Assembly: GCA_905479855.1 (NCBI GenBank) | Contig: CAJQOF010000035.1 | Coordinates: 1-6,642, forward strand | Source of the DNA: an uncultured Cytophagales bacterium | Lineage (GTDB): Bacteria > Bacteroidota > Bacteroidia > Cytophagales > Amoebophilaceae | Reading direction: 5' to 3' | DNA: 6,642 bases | Part shown: positions 1 to 6,220 of the stretch, one piece after another | Layout of the letters: each line of letters begins with the position of its first letter | How positions within the stretch are numbered: position 1 is the first letter of the stretch | Program-made: the position numbers and the translations under genes | The notes under the pieces: generated by a model | What the model was told of the DNA's origin: nothing | The model's input: the letters and a program-made list of their open reading frames with translations, nothing else | The model's database searches: none

Positions 1-2905
1 GGATCAGCGTAAGCAGGTGCGTGTCGGATACTTTTTTGCCGGGCCAGAGTTTGCAGTCTTGGGTGTAAAGCCTAAAAAGGTGGTCTGGAACAGACGGCGC
101 GGCCCCTACTTCGCCGTAGTACTTTCTCCACTTTTCAGCGCCAAAGGCGGTGACGAGGATGGCTTCACGTTCAGCCTTTTCTTTTTCTAGCCTTTCTTTG
201 GCCATTAGTTCCAATGGCCGTAACCTCTCTTGGGTTGTTTTCAACTCTCCTTGGGTTGTTTTCAACTCTCCTTGGGTTGTTTTCAACGCTCCTTGGGTTG
301 TTTTCAACGCTCCTTGGGTTGTTTTCAACTCTCCTTGGGTTGTTTTCAACTCCCCTTGGGTTGTTTTCAACGCTCCTTGGGTTGCTTTCAACTCTCCTTG
401 GGTTGTTTTCAACGCTCCTTGGGTTGTTTGTAGCACTCCTTGGTTTATCTGCAGTGCTTTAGATAATCTACCGATGTGCATTTGCGAAAGAAGGTGCATG
501 CGCTGGTTGGCGTCCAACCCTACTAATTGAGGATCAAAAGCTTTCATCTTTTCTGCGCATTCTTCTAGCTGATCAAAGTTTCCGGCTAATAAAGCCGCTG
601 CCGAAGCTGCATAATAGGTCTGTACACTCTCTTGCTGTTTTCCTTGCGCACGCAGCGTTTCGGCCAGGGCCATGGCGTGTTCACACCGGTGGAACCGTTC
701 ATGGGCTTTACGGTAAGTCAGCTCAGCGTTGCCGAAGTCGCCAGCGATTTCATAGGCTTTGCCCATATTGCTCCATAAAGCTTCTAGCTGCGCTGGTGCC
801 CAACTTTGGTGAACAGTTTCCAATATTTGGTAGAAGTGTATCTTCTGCGGGGGGCTGGCGCTTGCTAGGGCTGTCCGGGCCACTTTTTCTATGGCGGGCC
901 ATTCCTTTTCAGGTGGCTCCAGCAAAAGAGCCAGCCAGGTAGCATACCAGCCTATCTGGGCTGCTGGCTGTTGGAGCGCCCCATAAGCGGCGATGATCTT
1001 TTGGCAATAACCCGGTTGGCGATCAATTTTAAAAAGCATTTGGTAGGCTTGCAGCGTGGGTGTTGCAAGCGCTTGTTGCTCATAGGTGCTGGCCAACGCA
1101 AGCAGCTGCTCCCTTTGGTCGTCAATCTTTTTTTCTTCGGCTAAGAGGGAGAGGGATACGTGGTGGTCTAGCAAAGCGTCCTTATGGAATGTTGCTGCCT
1201 GCTTACACAACGCATCTGAGGCGGCGTAATTGGTGGTCTTCAGTGCATGCCAACCGCCTTTGAGGAGCACTTGTGCCTTTTCTTGTGGGGTTTTTACAAG
1301 GGAAGCTAAGGGGGCATAAAGCGTCAATAGTTTGGGGGCGTCCACCAACCGTTCTTTGTAAAGCTGTATTGCGTGGAGCGCTTTGTCTTCTTTGGCCAGC
1401 AGTTCGGCACATTCCACCGCCAAGTCTTGCACTTTTTGGGGCTGCACCGCCAAGGCGTAGAGGTTGATTAACACAAGCTTGGTGGGCAAAGAAGCAGTGA
1501 TTTTTAGGCTGCTCTCCAGCGTAGAAAGGGCTTCGGGGAGTTGATCGGCTTGCAGCTGATACCGCGAGAGGTAGAGATAGGCCAGGGTGGCTTTTTGGCT
1601 TTCCCCCATTTTTTTAAACAGCAGCGGAAGCTGCGCATAATCAGCCCAAGATTGGGTGTACTGGAGCGCTTTGGCATAGCAGGCTAAGGCCTCTTCGTAC
1701 TCCTCCTCTTCGGCATATTCTTCTACGGATAGCAGGTTTTTATTAGCCAGCCTGACGCTCTCTTTCTTAAAGAGGCTAAAGTTGGGGATTGGGTCTTTCT
1801 GGCGGAATTCTGCTATGTTTTGGCGCACCACGAGATTGGGCGTAAGGGTGGTAATGGGTTGATTGTTGAGCGGGCAGACATTATTGGTTTTTTGCCACTC
1901 CTCTATGGCGCTTTCCTCAAAGGTATGGCCATGATTATCCATGACAGCCTTGTCAAAAACCTCCAGAGTAAGCGGACAAGTGTAGGCTTCCAGCTCTTTT
2001 GGCTCAAAAACAATTTTTGATTTTAGTTGTTGAATGGCGCCGTCCATGGCTTGCAGGGTCTCTTCTCGGCTGACCTTCTTGCGTGCTGGTGGCGCATATT
2101 CTTCGGGCAAATGACCGGTTTTTGCCAAGTCTTGCAGCACTTCGGCCATGCGGCTACTGTCAAACGTTTGTAGCGGAATTTTGCCCTGAAATAGACATGC
2201 GTGGTCAAGGTTAAACACTTGCAAAAGTGCGCTTTCTGGGCTCATCTGCTCAATAGCATAGGTGTGGCTAAAACTGCGGTATTGGTGCCAAGTGGGGATA
2301 TGAATATGCAGGGAGGAGGGTACGGCTTCTTGCGTTGGTGGTTCCTGGGATGCGGGCACTTTTGTAGCTGCTTCTTTTTTTTCTTCATCACAGCTGGTGC
2401 TATGCTTTTTCTCCTCTTCCCTATCGCTCATCATGCCGCCCAGTGCCATCCCTCGCCTGTGCAGCAGCAGCACATTCTCCCCGCGCTGCGTTACTACATG
2501 GCCCTGCTGCTGAAGCTTTGTTGCCTGCGTGGCGGTAATGGGCTGTTTGGTGCCGTGGGCGTTGAGGTGGTAGAAACCTGTAGTTCCCGCACTACGGACA
2601 GCGGTATTTTTTGATGATTCGCGTAGCGAATCATCCCCCTGCCTGTCATCCCGAGCCCTGCGAGGGATCTCAGGTTGCTGCATTCGCATCTGGCCCGCTG
2701 AGGTAGATCCTTCACTACGTTCAGGATGACAGGAGGGGGTATGGGCGACTTCCGTCGCCCCGTCATCGAGCATGCTCAACGTACCACCACCGCAGCTCTG
2801 CAGCAGCATCGTAAAGAGGAGCAGGGTGGCGATAAAACGATGCCCTTGCTTACGGGGCTGCAGAGAACGGTTTTGCTCATTGACATGTTGGGTAGCATTT
2901 CTCAT
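1..2905 (-). CDS. U-box / TPR-like repeat lipoprotein, putative host-directed E3 ubiquitin ligase (3' end beyond window)
   Basis: Reading the minus strand from ATG at 2905, I find no stop down to base 1: 968 codons with the C-terminus missing. Residues 1-38 form a lipoprotein signal: basic stretch (R13, R18, K19, R23), hydrophobic LLLFTMLLQ, lipidated Cys38 followed by GGG. Residues about 49-98 come from an in-frame palindromic repeat. Residues about 112-160 are unrecognised and a charged low-complexity linker follows. Residues 305-367 are a U-box: YTCPLTLEVF, GHTFEESAIEEW, CPLNNQPI, PNLVVRQNI. TPR-like helices follow (clear units near 394-420, 437-470 and 708-741), then a heptapeptide array (about 823-892), a Lys/Glu-rich helix, and WPGKKVSDTHLL at 954-965. 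U-boxes bind E2 enzymes and act as E3 ubiquitin ligases in eukaryotes; Amoebophilus-type symbionts are known to carry them. Export and ubiquitination of host targets are inference. The frame stays open upstream to 3052, but ATG 2905 gives the best signal peptide. No Shine-Dalgarno is visible. Confidence 0.88.
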   Translation of the reverse strand, partial: MRNATQHVNEQNRSLQPRKQGHRFIATLLLFTMLLQSCGGGTLSMLDDGATEVAHTPSCHPERSEGSTSAGQMRMQQPEIPRRARDDRQGDDSLRESSKNTAVRSAGTTGFYHLNAHGTKQPITATQATKLQQQGHVVTQRGENVLLLHRRGMALGGMMSDREEEKKHSTSCDEEKKEAATKVPASQEPPTQEAVPSSLHIHIPTWHQYRSFSHTYAIEQMSPESALLQVFNLDHACLFQGKIPLQTFDSSRMAEVLQDLAKTGHLPEEYAPPARKKVSREETLQAMDGAIQQLKSKIVFEPKELEAYTCPLTLEVFDKAVMDNHGHTFEESAIEEWQKTNNVCPLNNQPITTLTPNLVVRQNIAEFRQKDPIPNFSLFKKESVRLANKNLLSVEEYAEEEEYEEALACYAKALQYTQSWADYAQLPLLFKKMGESQKATLAYLYLSRYQLQADQLPEALSTLESSLKITASLPTKLVLINLYALAVQPQKVQDLAVECAELLAKEDKALHAIQLYKERLVDAPKLLTLYAPLASLVKTPQEKAQVLLKGGWHALKTTNYAASDALCKQAATFHKDALLDHHVSLSLLAEEKKIDDQREQLLALASTYEQQALATPTLQAYQMLFKIDRQPGYCQKIIAAYGALQQPAAQIGWYATWLALLLEPPEKEWPAIEKVARTALASASPPQKIHFYQILETVHQSWAPAQLEALWSNMGKAYEIAGDFGNAELTYRKAHERFHRCEHAMALAETLRAQGKQQESVQTYYAASAAALLAGNFDQLEECAEKMKAFDPQLVGLDANQRMHLLSQMHIGRLSKALQINQGVLQTTQGALKTTQGELKATQGALKTTQGELKTTQGELKTTQGALKTTQGALKTTQGELKTTQGELKTTQERLRPLELMAKERLEKEKAEREAILVTAFGAEKWRKYYGEVGAAPSVPDHLFRLYTQDCKLWPGKKVSDTHLLTLI
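230..439 (-). repeat. 21-bp tandem repeat coding for heptapeptide G(E/A)LK(T/A)TQ
   Basis: Nine nearly identical 21-bp units occupy 230-418, and a tenth diverged unit (419-439) reads GVLQTTQ. On the minus strand each unit is exactly seven codons. Eight of the nine good units read GELKTTQ or GALKTTQ, and one reads GELKATQ. Copies differ at only a few positions (GAG/GCG for Glu/Ala, one GGG for GGA, one Thr to Ala). A further degenerate unit, KALQINQ, lies at 440-460, suggesting the array grew from a pre-existing helix. Leu and Thr fall three residues apart within the heptad, as in a coiled coil, and the array leads into a Lys/Glu-rich helix (about 897-916). Copy number should change easily by slippage without shifting the frame. 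Confidence 0.93.
1805..1993 (-). other. U-box domain within the lipoprotein gene
   Basis: This segment encodes residues 305-367. It follows the U-box order: a hydrophobic CPLTLEVF first loop (Cys310-Pro311), a central GHTFEESAIEEW helix start (326-337), a CPLNNQPI second loop (344-351), and a TPNLVVRQNI closing helix (355-364). The usual 'DPV' after the first loop is replaced by KAV (319-321). U-boxes are RING-like folds held by salt bridges rather than zinc, so the two Cys residues without a full RING Cys/His set fit a U-box better than a RING finger. The E2-contact hydrophobics and the Pro of the second loop are present, so an active ligase is plausible but not shown. Confidence 0.85.
2613..2760. 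repeat. Composite palindromic interspersed element inside a coding region
   Basis: Three inverted repeats lie side by side. The first is 2613-2635, with perfect 10-bp arms (GATGATTCGC and its complement) around GTA. The second is 2635-2739, with arms 2635-2651 and 2724-2739 that match except for one extra base (2641), built on CCTGTCATCC / GGATGACAGG and continuing inward imperfectly through GGGATCT / AGATCC. The third is 2743-2760, with perfect 7-bp arms GGGCGAC / GTCGCCC. The middle unit is 105 bp, exactly 35 codons. In the lipoprotein frame it reads CHPERSEGS ... IPRRARDD; in another frame it reads VILNVVKDL ... LRSLAGLGMTG. I recall such peptides from spurious ORFs over a dispersed repeat in many bacterial genomes. 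It interrupts the stretch between the lipid-modified Cys and the rest of the protein without breaking the frame. Confidence 0.8.
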
Positions 2906-3223
2906 AATAGATCGATTAGGGTTTATAGCAGTTTGGCAAACATACACGGCCCACCACAGGGCTACTGAAAAGGCAGAAAAACGATGCGCAATATTAGGAC
3001 TATTAGTTGAGGGATGCAAACTCTGTCTGTGGCATGGTCCGTCGTTTGAAAACTACGGAGAGCGGGGGGGCTTGTCTCCAAATAAAGATTCACTTTGCCC
3101 CCATTCAACCATGTCATCCGTTATGCCGATCTTTGTGGCACTGCAAAGCCGACACTGTTTCGGCCATCGCGCGTAAGAGGCTTATCTTTAACACCGCGAT
3201 TGCATTACTACAGCATCTCTTCT
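2906..3223. other. Divergent intergenic region between the lipoprotein and MerR genes
   Basis: This 318-bp stretch has no supported gene. Small plus-strand reading frames cross it but none has family-like sequence. It should hold the promoters of both divergent genes: the minus-strand TATGTTTG at 2937-2944, and a weaker plus-strand match, TATCTTTA, near 3183-3190 upstream of the MerR start. A run of seven G lies at 3064-3070. I see no tRNA, riboswitch or clear terminator here. Confidence 0.6.
2937..2944 (-). promoter_or_regulatory. Candidate Bacteroidota -7 box for the U-box lipoprotein gene
   Basis: On the minus strand this reads TATGTTTG, a full match to the Bacteroidota -7 consensus TAnnTTTG, 31 bases before the ATG at 2905. 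I see no convincing TTG-type -33 element at the expected distance, so this is a candidate only. Confidence 0.4.
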
Positions 3224-3577
3224 ATGGCAACCCAGTCACAACCAACCGCCGAACTCACCAAACGCTACTACACCATTGGGGAAGTGGCCCAGCTATTTAA
3301 GGTAGCTACTTCGCTCATTCGGTTTTGGGAGAAGGAGTTCCCTGTGCTGCAGCCGCGCAAGGACAAAAAGGGGGTGCGGAGCTATACGCAGCAGGACATT
3401 GCGCAGCTAAAGAAAATCTACCAGCTTGTAAAAGAGCAGGGCTATACGCTGCAGGGCGCCAAGCAGGCCATGGAGCAGGCTGATAGCAGGCCTCCTAGTA
3501 GCACGGCGATGATAGCGCGGCTCCAGCAGTTACGGCTATCTATGGTGGTGCTCAAGGATCAAATGGCCGGCAAGTGA
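3224..3577 (+). CDS. MerR-family transcriptional regulator, small Bacteroidota type
   Basis: The product is 117 residues. The MerR winged helix-turn-helix covers about residues 14-55: YYTIGEVAQLF (15-25), then SLIRFWEKEF (30-39), then the wing KKGVRSYTQQDI (48-59). Next comes a helix, LKKIYQLVKEQGYTLQGAKQAM, at 62-83. The C-terminus is short, with no evident ligand or metal-binding Cys cluster, so the effector is unknown. The frame is open further upstream to 3095, but that extension has no family resemblance, and the ATG at 3224 leaves a 13-residue lead typical of this subfamily. It is the only plus-strand gene in the window. Its last 19 bases overlap the convergent CvpA-family gene. The target genes cannot be told from the sequence; the divergent lipoprotein gene is one possibility. 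Confidence 0.88.
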   Translation: MATQSQPTAELTKRYYTIGEVAQLFKVATSLIRFWEKEFPVLQPRKDKKGVRSYTQQDIAQLKKIYQLVKEQGYTLQGAKQAMEQADSRPPSSTAMIARLQQLRLSMVVLKDQMAGK

Positions 3578-4059
3578 ATGGCATCCGTCCACCCCGAGCA
3601 CCAACTAATAAGTTGCGGAGCCAGCGACTGAATAATGGGAAAAAGGTGGGTGTCTGCTGTGTAGGCTTCCGGTATTTTTAGCTGGACCAGGCTCCCTAGC
3701 CAGAGCAGTGCGCTGCAGCAGAGGGCCCATTTGAGTAGACCGAAAAAGGCGCCCAGGAATTTATCAATGCTGCCGAGTAGCGTGGGCTTGATCATGGCCT
3801 TCACCAACCTCCCCAAAGCAAGGATGCCCACCAAAATGGTAATGAATAGTAGCACAAACAGGGTGTAAGCAACGATCTCGCGCTGCCCATGGTACCACTT
3901 GGCCAAGAAGGCTACAACTTCATCCAACAGTAAGCTGCTTCCCAATGCTGCCACCACCAAGGCGGTTACAGCAAAGAGTTCCAGGATTAGCCCTCTTCTG
4001 AAGCCACTGTACCCCCCACATGCCAAAATCACTAAAAGAAAAATATCAAGAAGCGGCAA
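3559..4059 (-). CDS. CvpA-family inner membrane protein
   Basis: The product is 166 residues with four predicted membrane segments at about 5-18, 24-44, 62-84 and 102-123. It shows the CvpA landmarks: an N-terminal LLDIFLLVILACGGYSGFRRG with the GxxxGFxRG turn, and the later IDKFLGAFFGLLKW (98-111). E. coli CvpA is linked to colicin V production and purF; in Bacteroidota the role of the family is undefined. The best start is TTG at 4059, because the frame is closed by a TAA just upstream at 4074-4072 and no in-frame ATG or GTG is available before the first membrane segment. A 7-bp tandem repeat begins five bases upstream of that start. The gene lies 51 bases downstream of pdhA on the same strand, so co-transcription is likely. 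Its 3' end overlaps the convergent MerR gene by 19 bp. Confidence 0.85.
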   Translation of the reverse strand: MPLLDIFLLVILACGGYSGFRRGLILELFAVTALVVAALGSSLLLDEVVAFLAKWYHGQREIVAYTLFVLLFITILVGILALGRLVKAMIKPTLLGSIDKFLGAFFGLLKWALCCSALLWLGSLVQLKIPEAYTADTHLFPIIQSLAPQLISWCSGWTDAIHLPAI

Positions 4060-4063
4060 AGTA

Positions 4064-4091
4064 GTTATCAGTTATTGGTTATCGGTTATTT
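4064..4091. repeat. Four-copy 7-bp tandem repeat (GTTATNN) between pdhA and the CvpA gene
   Basis: Four consecutive heptamers on the plus strand read GTTATCA, GTTATTG, GTTATCG and GTTATTT. They fill about half of the pdhA-CvpA gap. The first unit sits five bases upstream of the TTG start, and the in-frame stop that limits the CvpA reading frame (4074-4072) lies inside the array. Changes in copy number would alter the leader and possibly the start region of the CvpA gene. Confidence 0.75.
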
Positions 4092-4110
4092 CACTACGCG
4101 TCGATTTTCC

Positions 4111-5160
4111 CTAACAGCCCTTGAGGAAGGGGTACCCCTTCTCGGCATACACATCTTCATACGCTGCAGCTGGCTCAGGAAAGTCAGCCGCCTCGGCAAA
4201 GGTGACCGCATCGGCTATTTGCTGCTTTACTTGCTGTGCAATCAGGTCCAACGCTGCTTCAGTTACCAACCCCTTCTCTAGCATAATCGTGCGTAGCTGT
4301 TCTATGGGCCCTTGCTCTTTGTAGAGGGCTACTTCCTCTTTGGTGCGGTACTTGGCTGGGTCGGAGATAGAGTGGCCTTTGTAGCGGTAGGTCTTAAATT
4401 CCAACAGGCTAGGCAGTCCTGCCCTTGCACGCACGGCCGCCTCCGCCACAGCATGGTGCACTGCCACCACGTCCATGCCGTCTACAGGCTGGGAGGGCAT
4501 GTCATAGGCGAGGCCTAGTTTGTAAAGCTCGGTGACGTTAGAGGTTCTCTCCACAGAAGTCCCCATGGCATAGCCATTGTTTTCAATAGCAAAGATCACG
4601 GGCAGCTTGTAAAGCATGGCCAAGTTGAGCGACTCGTGGAAGGCGCCTTGGCGCACTGCCCCATCTCCCATAAAGGTGATGCAGAGGTTGTTGCTCTTTT
4701 TGTATTTCTCCGCAAAGGCAATGCCCACCCCTAGGGGTATCTGCCCACCCACAATGCCGTGGCCGCCAAATAGGTGGCGTTCTTTGTCGAACATGTGCAT
4801 GGAGCCTCCTTTTCCTTTGGAGATGCCGGTTGCTTTGGCAAACAGTTCTGCCATAACCTGCTGGGGAGGGGTACCGAGTGCAATGGGGTGCGCATGGTCG
4901 CGGTAGGCCGTAATGTATTTGTCCTCCTTGCCCAAGGCCGTTACCGCGCCGGCGATGCAAGCCTCTTGCCCATTGTAGAGGTGGCAAAATCCTTTGATCT
5001 TTTGCTCCCCATAAAGCTGCCCTGCTTTATCCTCAAACTTGCGTATGAGCAACATGCGTTCGTACCAGAAAAGATAGGTTTCCTTAGGGAAATCGGTTGA
5101 TGCCGTAGTTGTTGGCTTAGTAGCTTGCTTTGCGATAGTGGGGTTGGTTTTGTTTTTCAT
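4111..5160 (-). CDS. pdhA: Pyruvate dehydrogenase E1 component, alpha subunit
   Basis: The product is 349 residues, normal for the alpha chain of a heterotetrameric E1. It catalyses thiamine-diphosphate-dependent decarboxylation of pyruvate and passes the acetyl group to lipoylated E2, giving acetyl-CoA. Visible motifs are RMLLIRKFEDKAGQLY near the N-terminus, the YRDHAHPIALG substrate region, GKGGSMHMF, FGGHGIVGGQIPLGVG, the ThDP motif from GDG (165-167) to NN (194-195) with the usual spacing, and the active-site loop YRYKGHSISDPAKYR containing His263 and Ser264. All expected catalytic elements are present. I chose ATG 5160 (MKNKTNPT) because the Lys/Thr-rich tail fits; an in-frame ATG at 5178 would add six residues (MRYINC). 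Neither has a clear Shine-Dalgarno. The beta subunit and E2 are not in the window. The CvpA gene follows 51 bases downstream. Confidence 0.96.
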   Translation of the reverse strand: MKNKTNPTIAKQATKPTTTASTDFPKETYLFWYERMLLIRKFEDKAGQLYGEQKIKGFCHLYNGQEACIAGAVTALGKEDKYITAYRDHAHPIALGTPPQQVMAELFAKATGISKGKGGSMHMFDKERHLFGGHGIVGGQIPLGVGIAFAEKYKKSNNLCITFMGDGAVRQGAFHESLNLAMLYKLPVIFAIENNGYAMGTSVERTSNVTELYKLGLAYDMPSQPVDGMDVVAVHHAVAEAAVRARAGLPSLLEFKTYRYKGHSISDPAKYRTKEEVALYKEQGPIEQLRTIMLEKGLVTEAALDLIAQQVKQQIADAVTFAEAADFPEPAAAYEDVYAEKGYPFLKGC

Positions 5161-5200
5161 ACAGTTGATATAGCGCATAGGCTATCTTTTAGCTTAAGCT

Positions 5201-5282
5201 TCTCACGAAATCGGAGAGCGAACCCGTCAGATAGCTTAGCAAAATTTGGGGGCTAGTGGCGGCGAAAGATTTCTGGGTGAGA
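5201..5282. repeat. Inverted-repeat-bounded segment, possible dispersed repeat or small element
   Basis: The ends are TCTCACGAAATC (5201-5212) and GATTTCTGGGTGAGA (5268-5282). These are complementary apart from three extra bases (TGG) in the right arm. A perfect palindrome, AGCTTAAGCT, abuts it at 5191-5200. The segment fills most of the 137-bp gap between the Rpn gene and pdhA and codes for nothing I recognise. There is no T-run, so it is not a classic terminator. I have a weak impression that similar sequence recurs in Bacteroidota intergenic regions but cannot verify it. Confidence 0.45.
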
Positions 5283-5297
5283 CATCACACTTAATCG

Positions 5298-6188
5298 CTA
5301 CTTAACACTAGTAATTGTTTTCTTTACCTGTTCTACCGTCAGCTTTAACCATTTAGCAATCTCTGCCATGCTCACTCCTTCTTTGTGCATGTCTAACACA
5401 AGCTCGCGGTCTCTTGCTGCCTTACCTTCTGCTTTACCCTCTTCTCTCTGAAACTCAAACGCAGCATCCGTATCCATTGCCACTATGTTTGCCCGTTCAC
5501 GTAGAAAACGCTCCTCTTTCGTCCAAGAAGTCTCGTCGAGTGCTGTGTATGCCTCCTTAAGGATAGCACAATCCTTGATCAGTTGCTGATGTCCTTCACC
5601 ATTAATATCCACCTCCGGAGCATGCTTAAAGAAATAAAGCCACTTATCCTCCATCGTTTTCAAATCAGCGATCTTATTCTTCTTAAACTTGGTCAGGTCA
5701 AAGAAAGTAAGGTGCACGTGTTTGATATGTTGTTGCCCTGTTTGGTCGCATATCAGTCTATGGTCATAGCGGTATTCTGGGTAGCCCTTGAAGAGCGTAT
5801 TATTCACAATAGCCACCAGAAAAGCTGGCCGAAGCTTCTTATACTTCATGCCTGCATCCAATTGCTGCGAGTATACTCTGGAGAGATAGGCATAAGCTCG
5901 TTCTTCGAATTTAGCAAAGGGAGAAAGTTGCATTTCAACAATATATTTCCGCTGTTGGGCGTCTTCACACAGCACATCCACCACCATCTCCTTGCCAGTA
6001 GAAGAATCGGGGGCTTGGATCGTTTGCACATACGTTATGCCCGTAATCTTTGCTATCTCTGGTTTATACTTCTCGTACAGCACATCGTTCAGGAAGTGTA
6101 TGAGCAAGTTCTTGTGCTTGTTTGTGCCAAAGATTTTCTTGAACACGAAGTCGCTCTTGGGGTCTAGAAATCTATTTACTGATGACAT
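5298..6188 (-). CDS. Rpn-family recombination-promoting nuclease / PD-(D/E)XK putative transposase
   Basis: The product is 296 residues. The N-terminus RFLDPKSDFVFKKIFG (6-21) is the typical opening of this family (COG5464, PDDEXK_2 type). The nuclease core is visible as VVDVLCEDA with Asp71, then RKYIVEMQ with Glu85-x-Gln87; the ExQ form is usual in the Rpn branch. Helical FAKFEERAYAYLSRVYSQQ follows, as in relatives. The C-terminus (about 248-296) holds an EGKAEGKAARDRE linker and a small helix-turn-helix-like unit, VSMAEIAKWLKLTVEQVKK. E. coli RpnA-type proteins are DNA endonucleases that promote RecA-independent recombination; whether this copy moves itself is unknown. These genes are abundant in Amoebophilus-like genomes. 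The reading frame is intact with an ATG start, no Shine-Dalgarno is seen, and no flanking terminal repeats were found around the gene. It lies just beyond the signal-peptide stub of the ABC operon. Confidence 0.9.
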   Translation of the reverse strand: MSSVNRFLDPKSDFVFKKIFGTNKHKNLLIHFLNDVLYEKYKPEIAKITGITYVQTIQAPDSSTGKEMVVDVLCEDAQQRKYIVEMQLSPFAKFEERAYAYLSRVYSQQLDAGMKYKKLRPAFLVAIVNNTLFKGYPEYRYDHRLICDQTGQQHIKHVHLTFFDLTKFKKNKIADLKTMEDKWLYFFKHAPEVDINGEGHQQLIKDCAILKEAYTALDETSWTKEERFLRERANIVAMDTDAAFEFQREEGKAEGKAARDRELVLDMHKEGVSMAEIAKWLKLTVEQVKKTITSVK

Positions 6189-6220
6189 AACGATTGGGTT
6201 TAGTTAGAAACTAGTCTCTG

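Noticed and set aside
230..439. Possible CRISPR array
   Set aside because: The 21-bp units abut directly with no spacers and lie in frame within a coding gene, with no cas genes nearby.
150..530. Plus-strand frames of 126, 82 and 67 codons with repeated WVVFN/GLFST/GCFQ peptides
   Set aside because: They are antisense readings of the 21-bp tandem repeat in the U-box gene. The minus-strand frame is far longer and has recognisable domains.
2201..2614. Plus-strand 137-codon frame with a hydrophobic stretch
   Set aside because: It is antisense to the lipoprotein gene; its Phe-rich stretch is the complement of the Glu/Lys-rich linker and the A8 run.
2494..2766. Minus-strand 90-codon frame containing VILNVVKDL
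   Set aside because: It is a shifted reading of the palindromic repeat and its flanks. It is useful as a repeat marker but is not a gene.
3095..3223. N-terminal extension of the MerR gene to an upstream ATG at 3095
   Set aside because: The added 43 residues have no MerR-family resemblance, and the family normally starts shortly before the YYTIGEVA motif.
4583..4987. Minus-strand 134-codon frame inside pdhA
   Set aside because: It is an out-of-frame shadow of pdhA with Arg/Pro/His-rich noise composition.
5583..6167. Plus-strand 194-codon frame
   Set aside because: It is the antisense shadow of the Rpn gene, which has clear family motifs on the minus strand.
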